From the NCBI GenBank assembly GCA_021186555.1, contig JAJKFL010000007.1, positions 24,805,177-24,869,176 on the forward strand: 64,000 nucleotides of DNA, given 5' to 3'. Below, piece by piece: positions 54,215 to 64,000 of the stretch (the stretch's first letter is position 1; each line of letters opens with the position of its first letter). Source of the stretch: Reticulitermes speratus. Lineage: Eukaryota > Arthropoda > Insecta > Blattodea > Rhinotermitidae. The translations under genes were made by a program, and so were the position numbers. The notes beneath the pieces are model-generated. The model had not been told where the DNA came from, did no database searches, and saw only the letters and a list, made by a program, of their open reading frames with translations.

Positions 54215-54902
54215 GGACCTTGCCGCCCGTGTGACAAAAATCCGGAAAGATGATATGGGTGGGGCAAATAACACGAACGGGATAAAAAAGTCTACAAAAT
54301 TTTGGTTGAAAAACCTGCAAAAGACTTGCTTAGGATATATAGCTGTAGGTAGTATGATTACATCGAAATGGAACTTAAATGTGCCAGGGCTTAAGATTGG
54401 GCCCGGTGTAAGGAAGCCCTTGTGAACACGAAAATGAACTTCTGGGCTTCATAAAAGGCGCGAAGTTTGCGTAGCTGAGGTACTACCAGCTTCTCAAAGA
54501 GTTAGGAAACTTAAACATACATTTACTTTCGAAACTTACTTTCCAAACATTGAAACGTATTTTCGTCGGCGTCTTGTGATAGAAGCTAACTTTTTACCAA
54601 GCATAAAAATTCAACAGAAACCAGTCAGGACTAGCACGGGTTTATGAGATCTCTAATAATGTATCACAGACAGACAGACACGCTGCAATAAACACGCACA
54701 AGCAGACAGCACGATTTGCATTTCACTGAACAGGCGCAGATGAAAACCTTTTGCTCCAGTGTCATTTACATACCTTAGTGAACACAGAGGGATTAAATCG
54801 AAGGTCTGACAGGATATTTCGGTATCTCCGTACCACGACAGTTTGAATTTAGACACATATCACCCATTTCAAAACGTGTTGTGCAACTTTTTTTTTAAGA
54901 TG
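54215..54902. other. No recognisable feature
   Basis: A 113-codon frame here begins inside the SINE and has no motif. Confidence 0.4.
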
Positions 54903-55181
54903 GGCCCCGCAGCAGATGCTACGGACGCACCGCAGCCTTAAGGCTTCTTCTGCAACCCTGTGATGAAGATGAAGAGAAAGATGATCAAATTTTATTTCAT
55001 TTTTCCAAGTAATGGAGCCGGTGGAATGAAATTGACAGGGGAAAACCGAAGTACTCGGGGAAAACCCTGTCTCAGTGCCACTTTGTCCACCACAAACCCC
55101 ACATGGACTGAGCCGGGATCGAACCCGGGCCTCCGCGGTGAGAGGCCGGCGACTAACCACCTGAGCCACGGCACGGCCAAC
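54903..55181 (-). mobile_element. SINE S4 copy
   Basis: Minus strand: GCCGTGCCGTGGCTCAGG head, B-box GGGTTCGATCCCGG, GTGGACAAAGTGGCACTGAG, and the AAGGCTGCGGTGCGTCCGTA end. Confidence 0.88.
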
Positions 55182-55191
55182 ATCATTTACT

Positions 55192-55220
55192 TACATACAT
55201 ACATACATACATACATACAC
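55192..55220 (+). repeat. (ACAT)n microsatellite
   Basis: About seven perfect units next to the head of the S4 copy. Confidence 0.9.
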
Positions 55221-55524
55221 ATTCTTTGTCACAATGTTGCTGCCGCGAAATTTTTCACGTTTTACAAAAACACAAGACGAGTATCAGAAAAAGCCTACAT
55301 CAGAGATCAAGACAAAGAAAACTGAGAAAAATAAGTCTGTTAATTTCATATCACCAGAATGAAAGACAATCACATAACACAGGGGTGGCTAGTCAGACGA
55401 ACTTCGGTTGCCGCATTGTACGAGGCAACTTAGGCAAAAGCCATGCATTAATAAAGCAAAAATTTTTACCCTGATTTGATGGATTTTTATTTCCTTTCAT
55501 CCATGAGTTTCAGGGGTTTTTAAG

Positions 55525-55780
55525 GGCCCAGCAGCAGATGCTACGGACGCACCGCAGCCTTACGGTTTCTTGTGCAACCCTGTGATGATAATGATCAGTT
55601 CTTTTTGTCATTGGAGCACCGGTGGAATGAAACTGACAGGGGAAAACCGAAGTACTCGGGTAAAAACCTGTCCCAGTGCCACTTTGTCCACCACAAATCT
55701 CACATGGACTCACCCGGGATCGAACCCGGGCCTCCGCGGTGGGAGTCCGGCGACTAACCGCCTGAGTCATGGCACGGCCT
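55525..55780 (-). mobile_element. SINE S4 copy
   Basis: Same order of blocks as the copy 620 bp upstream, in the same orientation; head GCCGTGCCATGACTCAGG. Confidence 0.88.
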
Positions 55781-55789
55781 TAAGTTTCA

Positions 55790-56130
55790 GTTAGTTATGG
55801 GCGTCGTTTCTTTAGTTCACAGTGGGCCTCGTGTGCGTGTAAAGTGTCTGAATATTATACTTTTACAGGCAAATTGCGCGAGCCGCACCAGTGACATGAT
55901 CAGAGCAGTGGCCACACCTGACATACTATCAAGACAGGTAACAAGCTATTCGAAACGGCGGCAGAGTTAAAATATTTGGTACCGACAGTAATAAATCAAA
56001 GCTATATTCCTTACGACAGAGGAATTCATGTTACCATTCATTCAAGCATTCTTCATCTTCTTTCGTCTAACTAAAAACCCAACACCTACACCACATGCCT
56101 TGTATGTGGAGATCTAGGACACATACGAAA
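55790..56130. other. No recognisable feature
   Basis: Nothing shared or motif-bearing was seen. Confidence 0.4.
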
Positions 56131-56136
56131 TGTAAA

Positions 56137-56620
56137 TGGAACAACACAGGTACTGTACCATTTTTGCCGTAAAAAAGCAATAAGCATGCCACATGCTGAG
56201 TGTGTGTCTGTTGCCTTACTTATCCAGCATGCAATGCGCATGCGCCGTATAGTCATCTGTGGCCTGTCCGGCTCTACAATATTTTCCCACATTATCTCAT
56301 AAACGGCACGATTTTCGGAAAAAACGTTATTGAACAAAAATTTATTGATTTTCTCCACAACTTTTGTCTGAAACATTTCTCATTCTAAGAAGAATTCAGC
56401 GACATATTATCACAAACGTACATATGTCTTCATGTAAAGTACCCGTCATTTTTGTCACGTTTTAATAAACTCGAATTTTCTCGACGGATTTTCGAAAAAT
56501 ACTCAAACGTAAAAAATTTCGTAAAAATCCGTTCAGTGGGAGCCGAGATGTTCTATGCGGACGAACAGATATGGCGAAGCTAATAGTTGCTTTCCGCAGC
56601 TTTGCGAATGCGCCTAAAAT
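56137..56620 (-). repeat. Dispersed repeat R1
   Basis: Blocks GAGTGTGTCTGTTGCC, CATGCAATGCGCATGCGCC, CCACATTATCTCATAAACGG and GCGAATGCGCCTAAAAT match the minus-strand copy at 32818. An R2-like copy abuts it. Confidence 0.72.
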
Positions 56621-56621
56621 A

Positions 56622-56893
56622 TTCAAAGTGTTTTCAAGGAAAGGCACCAATGCGTTTCCATTATATTGCCGAGCCACATTGTTGATGTCGCCGGCAACAA
56701 TATAAATACGTCGGTTTTAAATGTAAAGTGCCCGACATGTCTGTCCGATTTTAACCAAATTTGAATTTTGACATATTTTAATAAAAAAACCCCAATATCA
56801 AATTTCACGCAAATCCATTGACTGTGAGACGGCGGACGGACGGACATGACGAAGCTAACAGGCGCTTTTCGCGAGTTATGTCAAAGTGCTTAA
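56622..56893 (-). repeat. Dispersed repeat R2, partial
   Basis: TGTCCGATTTTAACCAAATT, GACGGACGGACATGACG and GCGCTTTTCGCGAGTTATG match the R2 copy at 40780. Confidence 0.65.
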
Positions 56894-56899
56894 AGAACT

Positions 56900-57560
56900 G
56901 AGAGTGATAAGAAGCCATCTGTCAGAACTAAGAGCAGATGGAAGAGAGTATTATAATGCGACTTAAAGGACTGTGTGAGGGCGTGGTCTTGATTCCACTG
57001 ATCAAGGAGTAGGTTCGACCTCAGCATTCAGATCGTCCAGTAATCCTTCAAAAGATGTACCCAAGTTACCCTTATATTAATCTACACTATTATCAATGCA
57101 AGCACAAACCTTCGACGAGCAACATTAGCTTCATAAAATACCAATTCCTTATCAGAATCTCAACATATATGGACCGATTCAAGAAACCTGTATTCTTTCC
57201 CTTTGCTGTGCATTTTGAAACCACTCACTGGCTTCTAGAAATACAAATCTTACTTTTTTCTTAAATTATACATTTTTCTGCTACGGTCCGTTATACTGTG
57301 CCCTGCTGTAATTCTTAAAAATTTCATCTCTGCAACTCTGCATTCATTTTTGTTACTTGTGTCAGTGTCCAAATTTCACTGCGATAAAGAAAGTGGTGGA
57401 AGGGTGAAAGTTTAGTATAATTTTAGTGTTCAGATTCCTTGGCCAAGATCAGTTTCAGGGGCTTATTTTTAAAGCCTCTGTCACCTTCGCACAAAACTTG
57501 TGATTCGGCCATAAAATTGTTTCAAATTATTTTGACGATGGTTTATGGTCATGGTCATTA
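56900..57560. other. No recognisable feature
   Basis: GGAGTAGGTTCGACCTCAG near 57007 could be a worn B-box. Nothing else is recognised. Confidence 0.35.
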
Positions 57561-57562
57561 CT

Positions 57563-57739
57563 GAAGTTTTGGACATTGCCCACCCTCCAGGTCGCGGGAT
57601 TGTTATTAGCTCTTTTAGAAGGCCCACAAGAGAAGGCCCACCCTCGGTTTCCCTCTCCACCTGAAGATGGAAACAGATCCAGCCTCCGAAACGTGGTGGG
57701 GGTTTTCAGCCTGAGATAATGGGCAATGTCCGAAACTTC
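57563..57739. mobile_element. Hairpin-ended element with a tentative ribozyme-like motif
   Basis: 20-bp inverted ends (57563-57582, 57720-57739, one mismatch, GGACATTGCCCA) enclose CCAC-CUGAAGA-U-GGA...UCC-GAAAC-GUG-GUGG at 57657-57699. Stem I CCAC/GUGG is perfect, but stem II is only 3 bp and the cleavage base would be G, which hammerheads disfavour. Confidence 0.5.
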
Positions 57740-58345
57740 CCTCACCTTTATTACTTTCTGTATTTGATACGAAGTGTTACAAGTCTGTCACACCGATGTA
57801 GAAATATGTGATAAAATGTAACTATTCGTATCTCAGTATGCTTATTAAATACAGGTAGAAGTGCCACATTTCGAACACACGTTGTGGAGAGGTCAATTGT
57901 CTGAGGCATGCAGAATATTTTGCAGCAGTTTTGTCTAACGAAGGAGCGAGTCATATCCTAGTGTAGGGGACTACCCTCAACGCTAATGCACGGAAGAAAG
58001 GAAACAAGTTATGACAATTAGCATCATTACTCTCCCTAATGACGAACAAAGAACACAATGAACTCACATGAATGCAGAACCTTCTCTGAAGTCCAAATAC
58101 TCACCTGAAACAAAAGAGAGAGCGTGTTACAAAACAGCACATTCATTATAGTCATGTTTAAAGAAATGTCTTGCGACTAGGAGTGTGAAGTTGGGAAGAA
58201 ACCCAGCTTTCTCACACGCACTAAAACTAGAGAGGAGGTGGTGTGGGAGGCGGAATTTCGGAGTACATAAACACATGAGGCCAGTTGGAAATATTTGGAA
58301 ATACATTAACGTTCACACTAGCAAAGTTGGACAGACCACACATTA
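57740..58345. other. No recognisable feature
   Basis: Nothing shared or motif-bearing was seen. Confidence 0.4.
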
Positions 58346-58348
58346 AAG

Positions 58349-58507
58349 TTACCAGTATGATTGGAAGTTATTTATTTATCATACCAACTCATGCACAATT
58401 TTTTTACAATATTATTACTTCACCCCTGTAAGTTGGTATGATAAATAACTAACTTCCAATTGCTATAGAATGCACGGTCAATATAACGTAAAGTTTACCA
58501 GTATGAT
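58349..58507. mobile_element. Hairpin element H4 with perfect 13-bp TSD
   Basis: Element 58362-58494 (133 bp). Arms 58361-58389 and 58431-58459 form a stem of about 29 bp (CATACCAACT / AGTTGGTATG). The tail GAATGCACGGTCAATATAAC follows. TTACCAGTATGAT flanks it exactly (58349-58361, 58495-58507). Confidence 0.82.
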
Positions 58508-58509
58508 GT

Positions 58510-60210
58510 TTATGCTGCATTCTGCCAGTCCAGCTTGTGCAGATCCTTGAAGATACCGCTGCATTAATCCCCTGACAAATCAGATGTAGGAGTAGGTGTT
58601 ACATTATTTGGCACAGTGTTATTAGGCAGACATTCAAAACATGATGTTCACCTCAGAAATTGCTTTTAGTCAGTTTTAGAAACAATATACTTGTTTCGAA
58701 GATAACAACAGAGTGTAGTTCTTTTAACAGCTCAAAAACTATACACAAAAGCCTCCGCTTCAGACATGCAGGTCGGAAATTAATTTACACGTTCTAATAT
58801 TTAAATTGTATGTATAAAATCTAAAAGAGTTTTAAAAATTTCCTTTAAAATACATTCAAGAACACTTTTTTTTTTTTTTTTTTTTTTTCCCCTGACAAAA
58901 CTTCGTGTTGTGAAGAAACTCTCAACAACGGACTCACAAGCCCGATCGCTTCATACAACTTCAAAGTTTGACTCGCAGGCAGCGGAATATTATAAAGAAA
59001 CGCGGACGCAGGATTGAATACGGTACTTTTGTTAGCATATCTAATTATTGAGGGGCAATTTTATACAGCAGTTTTGAAAGCATACTTATGTTCTGCTTTA
59101 AAAGGAACAATAGAACATTTTAACAATGAATTATACATACGTAACATGTAACTCCGACATCATTTCTAAGTTAATTATTACAAAATGTTCATAGCGTTAT
59201 TTCTTCTTTTGGTTGAATGTTTAATTACACTCAGTATTTGGAAACGCTACAAAAGCCATTGTTAAAATGCAAACATCTTACATATTCGTAGTATAACTTT
59301 ATTTCTTTCCCTTAAAGCATGCAAATAGCCCAACTCACTGCATGCCTTTCACTGATCAGTATATAAAGTGTCTCATTGTACAATTAACCATGAAATTGGT
59401 CTTGGACGCCTTCTGGGGATAAATCGATATTTATCAGCAAAAACGTTCCTGAACCTTGAACATGTTACGTGAAAACCATTACAAATTAAAACTGAATTTA
59501 CAATGTTCTGTAGCAATTCTTTTCACCGAGCATATTTCTAATCTCATCTAAATGAAGTAATTCCGGAAATTAAAAGTATGTGTTTTAGAACTTTTAAAAT
59601 CTATTGTTAAAATGGTATGTTAAATCGACAGACTGTTATGTTATTTCTGACATGGGAACCCATTGTAAACTTTTAAACGACAATATCTTTACTATCACTA
59701 AATTCACAGTGCTAACAAAAATACTGTGGTCTGAAGGAAATGTAGTATATAGAAAACAAACATAACCATGTATCTAAGAACACCACAGTGCGAAATTATA
59801 ATAATTGTCCGAAATAATGACAACAATAATAATAGCGCGGAGAGGCTCAGGTTAGCCATACAATACACAGGATAGGCAGAAGTCCGGTAAAGATTCAAAC
59901 CAGACACTTTCCGAATAAAAGCTTGAAGTGTTATTCAAAAGATCCATACGTGCGGTAAACTTGTTTTTAATCCTTTAAAGACGAAAATCAGCCTCAGTTA
60001 CATTTAAAGATTCAGTTCGTACCCCTCATTAAACACTCTGCCTCGATTATTAAAACCAACCAGTTAATGCAGTATACATAGATAATCACTGTTCTAAGAT
60101 CCATACAAAATACACGAATAGCCTCTGTCGGCAGACTGTAGAATTTCTGAGAGTTAAAGTTGGTGACACGTAAAGTAACCAGCGCGCTTTAGAACTGCCA
60201 CGAACAGAAC
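58510..60210. other. No recognisable gene; poly(T) tract
   Basis: A T run of more than 20 bp lies at 58866-58889. The rest is AT-rich without motif-bearing frames. Confidence 0.4.
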
Positions 60211-60213
60211 ATT

Positions 60214-60750
60214 ACAAGAGAGGCAATGTACGTATAACGTAATATTGAGGCGCGTTCGCGTAACCATTGTTGCCGTTGAAAAGCAATAAGTATTACATAT
60301 TCTGTGTGTCTGTAGCTTTAGTTATCCAGCATGCAAAGCGCATGCGCCGTATTATATTGTCACCTGTGGCCTGTTTAGCGCTACAATATTTTCCCACATT
60401 ATCTCATAAACGGCACAATTTTCGGATGAGTTATTCAACACAAAATGTGTGTTTCGATTTTCTCTACAACTTTTGTCTGCAACATTTCTCATTCTAAGAA
60501 GAATTCAGCGAGATATTATCATAAATGTACATATGTCTTCATGTAAAGCACCCGCTATTCTTGTCAGATTTTAATGAAACCTGAATTTCCCCCCCCCCCG
60601 ACAGATTTTCGAAAAATACTCAAATATTAAATTTCATGAAAATCCGTCCAATGGGAGCCGAGTTGTTCCACGCGGACGGACAGACGGACTAACATACATG
60701 ATGAAGGTAATATCGTTTTTCTTGCAATTTTGTGAACGCGCCTAAAAATT
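60214..60750 (-). repeat. Dispersed repeat R1
   Basis: A complete minus-strand copy from AGAGAGGCAATGTACGTATA to GTGAACGCGCCTAAAAATT. It keeps GGCGCGTTCGCGTAACCATT and the CGGACGGACAGACGGAC run. Confidence 0.78.
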
Positions 60751-60754
60751 AATA

Positions 60755-61498
60755 AATTCGAAGCTAAGTTCACCGCGAAGAGCCAGTCATCGATTAACGG
60801 AAAGTCAGATGTCCGATCCACGTTTTTCACGAACCCTACCTTAACACACAAATCTATGAATCGATTCCAATCCAGTGTTCTCATATGCATGCATACGGAA
60901 TGAGAAGTTAGCTTGTGGCAGTCCGGATGACGCATTCAACAACCACAGTGGACCTTTGTTGCAGTTACATGAACATTCCGGTACAGTAGATACAAAGGTG
61001 AAGATGTCAATAAACACGGAATAAATGTATTTGCATATGAAATGTAATCACCACGCCATGCGGAATGCACCGTATTTAATGCCTGGGAAACAATGCTTGG
61101 CAAACGTTTCATGTAGCAACACATGTGGAAAAATACATAACAGCGGTCTGCAAGCCAATGAGAATTTAAGAAAATGTTTTAGGTATTGGTATTATATATC
61201 AATTCACTTTCATGAATGGATACTATTTTATTTTAATCCTACACATGCTTCTATCGCAGTTCTTTCTTTTTTCAGCAAGGCACTATTTCGTTCAGTGTTA
61301 ACTACAAAGCCTAAATGAACCGGCAGGCTGCCGCAAATGGTAAGTTTGAAGTTCCTGGTTTGTTTTTAACTGATAATGCTACACATTACACTAACGAAGT
61401 TAAAAAAAGGCTCGTTGTAAGGCGGCATCTCTCTTTGGTAGCATAGAAAGTGTTCAACATATAATACATAAATATGAAATATAACTACATTAAAATAC
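60755..61498. other. No recognisable feature
   Basis: A 97-codon plus frame (61025-61318) has no motif. Confidence 0.4.
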
Positions 61499-61500
61499 AG

Positions 61501-61731
61501 AGCCGGGACACGGTAGACAGTACAGTGACTAGGCTACGGGCTGGGCGATCCGGGGTTCGAATCACGGCATTGGGAAAAGTTTTCTCTGTTCCCCAAAACG
61601 TCAAGACCGACTCTGGGGCCCACCCAGTCTCCTATTCAATGGGTAGCGGGAGCTGTTTCCATGGGGGTAAAGCTGACCGTTCACCTCCACTCCTACTTCC
61701 CCCACATGCCTTCTGGCGTGCACAGGGACAA
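61501..61731 (+). mobile_element. SINE S2 copy, joined to a minisatellite
   Basis: GCCGGGACACGGTAGACAG head, B-box GGGGTTCGAATCAC, CGACTCTGGGGCCC, and the end TTCTGGCGTGCACAGGGACA. The tandem array at 61733 starts at its last bases. Confidence 0.82.
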
Positions 61732-61732
61732 C

Positions 61733-62112
61733 GTTACTTGACTTAGCTTCTTCCTGATTACAACGTTACTTGACTTAGCTTCTTCCTGATTACAACGTTA
61801 CTTGACTTAGCTTCTTCTGATTACAACGTTACTTGACTTAGCTTCTTCCTGATTACAACGTTACTTGACTTAGCTTCTTCCTGATTACAACGTTACTTGA
61901 CTTAGCTTCTTCCTGATTACAACATTACTTGACTTAGCTTCTTCCTGATTACAACGTTACTTGACTTAGCTTCTTCCTGATTACAACGTTACTTGACTTA
62001 GCTTCTTCCTGATTACAACATTACTTGACTTAGCTTCTTCCTGATTACAACGTTACTTGACTTAGCTTCTTCCTGATTACAATGTTACTTGACTTAGCTT
62101 CTTCCTGATTCT
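61733..62112 (+). repeat. Minisatellite, 32-bp unit, 12 copies
   Basis: GTTACTTGACTTAGCTTC plus TTCCTGATTACAAC repeats with starts at 61733, 61765, 61797, 61828, 61860, 61892, 61924, 61956, 61988, 62020, 62052 and 62084. One unit is 31 bp; a few have ATTACTT or TGTTACTT. The high identity points to recent expansion. Confidence 0.95.
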
Positions 62113-62114
62113 TA

Positions 62115-63245
62115 TGTTTTCAGCGAACTACTTGCAGTTTCCAACCCCTTTGAAGACTAAGACCAACATCTACTGTATCTAAACAACCAGTTCGTACCGC
62201 GCAGTAAACACATTCCGTCTCCGTTGTAAAAACCAGTCTGTTAATATAGGGAAATAATCGCTGGTCTTTTTTTTTTTTTGGCTGAGATCCACACAAAAAC
62301 ACATAAATATACTGTGCGGGCAGAACCTATAATTTTTTAATGTTAAACCCGTTGGTACACGAAGTAACTACCAAGCCTTAAAGGGTTACCAAAGAGGCCT
62401 GAATGTAATACAAATCACGTGACGTTTCCAATCTAGTATCTATTATAAGCTAGTTCACATTCTTCAATATCTAGCCTCGACCAGCCGTCACGGTCGATTG
62501 GGTAGCATTTCGGCTTCTTATTCAAAAGTACCAACATTCAAATCTCTGTCCGTACGCCGGGTATCTTTCCTGTTCCGCTATGAAAATCCCGGGATGCTAC
62601 CTAAATTTAGACCACGATTAATTCCTTCCATATTTCTATCAATTATTGATTACTCATGCTATCACTGGAAGCGATATATTTGAAATGCCGTTCAATAAAT
62701 CACAAAAAAAACAACAAATACTAAACATAACACACTATGCATGACAAACTGGTCGAAATGTAGCATTATCAGCACAAACATAAACATGTCAAACAAATAT
62801 TTCAATTGTACAGCAGGCACCAGAATGTCAACACAGCAAGCACTTTGTCATACATGCATAGCAGCAGAACGTGCGAGGGACATAGAGTGTGACTTTATGT
62901 ATGGCACAGCGCGTTAATCCCCTTTAGAGTACAATGCTTTGTCGTTAACATCATGTCGTCATTTTCTGCTCCTTCTGTTAGCGTTCTGTTAAAGTGATTT
63001 CGTTATGAAAACACGTTAACACAAAAGCACACGGCACTGACTGTGGAGACCTTGCAGTAATTAATTGCACCACGCGCCACTTCCGTTAAAGTCTCATTTG
63101 AAAGAAAAGAAGCACAGCCGAGAACAAAAGACCGACAGGAATATTTCAGCATTTATTATTTAATTAAAGGAAGCGAAAACTTAAAACAAAAAATGGTCAG
63201 AAGGCATTCAAAAAATATTTTTACGACAAAAGAAAGTTTCCTTGC
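62115..63245. other. No recognisable gene
   Basis: A possible tRNA-derived relic lies at 62483-62600. Nothing else is recognised. Confidence 0.35.
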
Positions 63246-63249
63246 GTCA

Positions 63250-63438
63250 CACTATGTCGTCCAGACCGACCTTGGGGCCCGTCCAGCCTCCTATTAAATG
63301 GATACCGAGGTTCTATCCCGCGGGTAAAGCGGCCGGGGCCTGAAGTTGACCACTCACCACCACTTAGTGCCGAGGTTAATAATGAGTAAAGTTATACCTC
63401 TACTCCCCTATTGCCTTCATGGCGTGGTTAGGGACTTG
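63250..63438 (+). mobile_element. SINE S2, head missing
   Basis: CGTCCAGACCGACCTTGGGG, CGGGTAAAGCGGCCGGGGCC, GTGCCGAGGTTAATAATGAG, CTTCATGGCGTGGTTAGGG. Confidence 0.78.
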
Positions 63439-63448
63439 TACCTTTTCC

Positions 63449-63731
63449 TTTCTTTTCTTTCTTTTTTTTTTTTTTTTCCAATGGCTCGACAGCCCTTTGG
63501 GGGCATAGGCCGCCTCATTTTTCGAGGCTTCACGATCACACACTTTTTAGACACACCACACTCGGTAGGACTCCTCTGGACGAGGGACCAGCTCGTCACA
63601 GAGACCTCTAGACAACACACAACACTCACAAGAGACAGACATCCATGCCCTAAGCGGGATTCGAACCCACAATCCCAGTAAACGAGCGGCCGTAGACCCA
63701 CGCCTTAGACCGCACGGCCACTGGGATCGGC
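63449..63731 (-). mobile_element. SINE S1 copy with long A-tail
   Basis: Minus strand: head GATCCCAGTGGCCGTGCGG, B-box GGGTTCGAATCCC, and the end GGGCTGTCGAGCCATTGG with a tail of A/AG seen as T-rich 63449-63478. Its tail abuts the 3' end of the plus-strand S2 at 63250. Confidence 0.87.
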
Positions 63732-63734
63732 CTT

Positions 63735-64000
63735 TACAAAAACCTGAGATATTCACTAAAAATTTCGGTATTATGAGGACCTTTACACAGAAATAAAATA
63801 ACATTCAGTAATGAGAAAAAGTGAATCGCGGGAAGTAATCCAGACAAACGGCTGCATATCTTCCGCGAAAGGACGCGTATTATACATCTCCGGTAATTTT
63901 AACATATAAATTGGGTGGTCGCAGAAGTCTCTAAGATTGATTTGATCTAGATCGGAATGGGGCAGAAGCCTGCCTTACGTATACAAAGTATGTAATTTAG
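63735..64000. other. No recognisable feature
   Basis: Nothing shared or motif-bearing was seen up to the window end. Confidence 0.4.

Noticed and set aside
61733-62112. CRISPR-like regular array
   Set aside because: The 32-bp units are contiguous with no variable spacers, no cas genes are present, and the genome is eukaryotic. The same holds for the 90/91-bp array.

Overview
The window looks like intergenic, repeat-dense DNA from an animal nuclear genome. An arthropod with a large genome is most likely, and an insect is my best guess. Pointers are a nearly full-length mariner, 5'-truncated LINEs, hAT- and pogo-type MITEs, and at least five tRNA-derived SINE families in many copies. From memory, several SINE and LINE peptide readings resemble those in cockroach, stick-insect or cricket assemblies, but I cannot check this. 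I found no host protein-coding gene, rRNA or genuine tRNA gene, and no bacterial features. The open frames are short or explained by repeats.

Layout. 1-12 kb: SINE families S1-S4, two LINE 3' ends, a 190-bp pogo-like MITE, and an S1 SINE nested in an S2 SINE with both target-site duplications (TSDs) intact. 12.3-13.1 kb: a 90/91-bp minisatellite with internal duplication structure. 14-20 kb: hairpin elements and a hAT-like MITE. 20-29 kb: a LINE with a 13-bp TSD, an internally triplicated S2, two SINEs back to back each with a TSD, a decayed transposase fragment, and a site used by two elements in turn. 29-42 kb: hAT-like MITEs, a pogo-like MITE, unclassified ~0.5-kb repeats (R1/R2) and long inverted hammerhead-bearing elements. 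45.7-47.0 kb: a 1,329-bp mariner with 26-bp inverted ends. 48-64 kb: more SINEs, a ~590-bp tetranucleotide tract on a LINE tail, and a 32-bp minisatellite starting at a SINE 3' end.

The most interesting content is a dispersed family of short elements (about 130-390 bp) that carry hammerhead-ribozyme-like cores: CUGANGA, a hairpin, GAAAC, then a palindromic AUGU and a stem that closes on the 5' flank. Stem I and stem II differ in sequence between copies but still pair (GUCC/GGAC, GAAC/GUUC, CUCC/GGAG, AGUCC/GGAUU), so the fold rather than the sequence seems to be kept. Many copies are inverted duplicates and several have 13-18-bp TSDs and a common 3' end (about TGCACGGTCAATATAACG). This points to RNA-mediated spread, resembling Penelope-like elements or metazoan retrozymes. 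One extra U before stem II in nearly all copies departs from the hammerhead consensus, so cleavage is unproven.

Labels: S1-S5 = SINE families; LINE-A/B/C = three LINE types; R1/R2 = unclassified dispersed repeats; HHR = hammerhead-like motif. These are local names, not database names.
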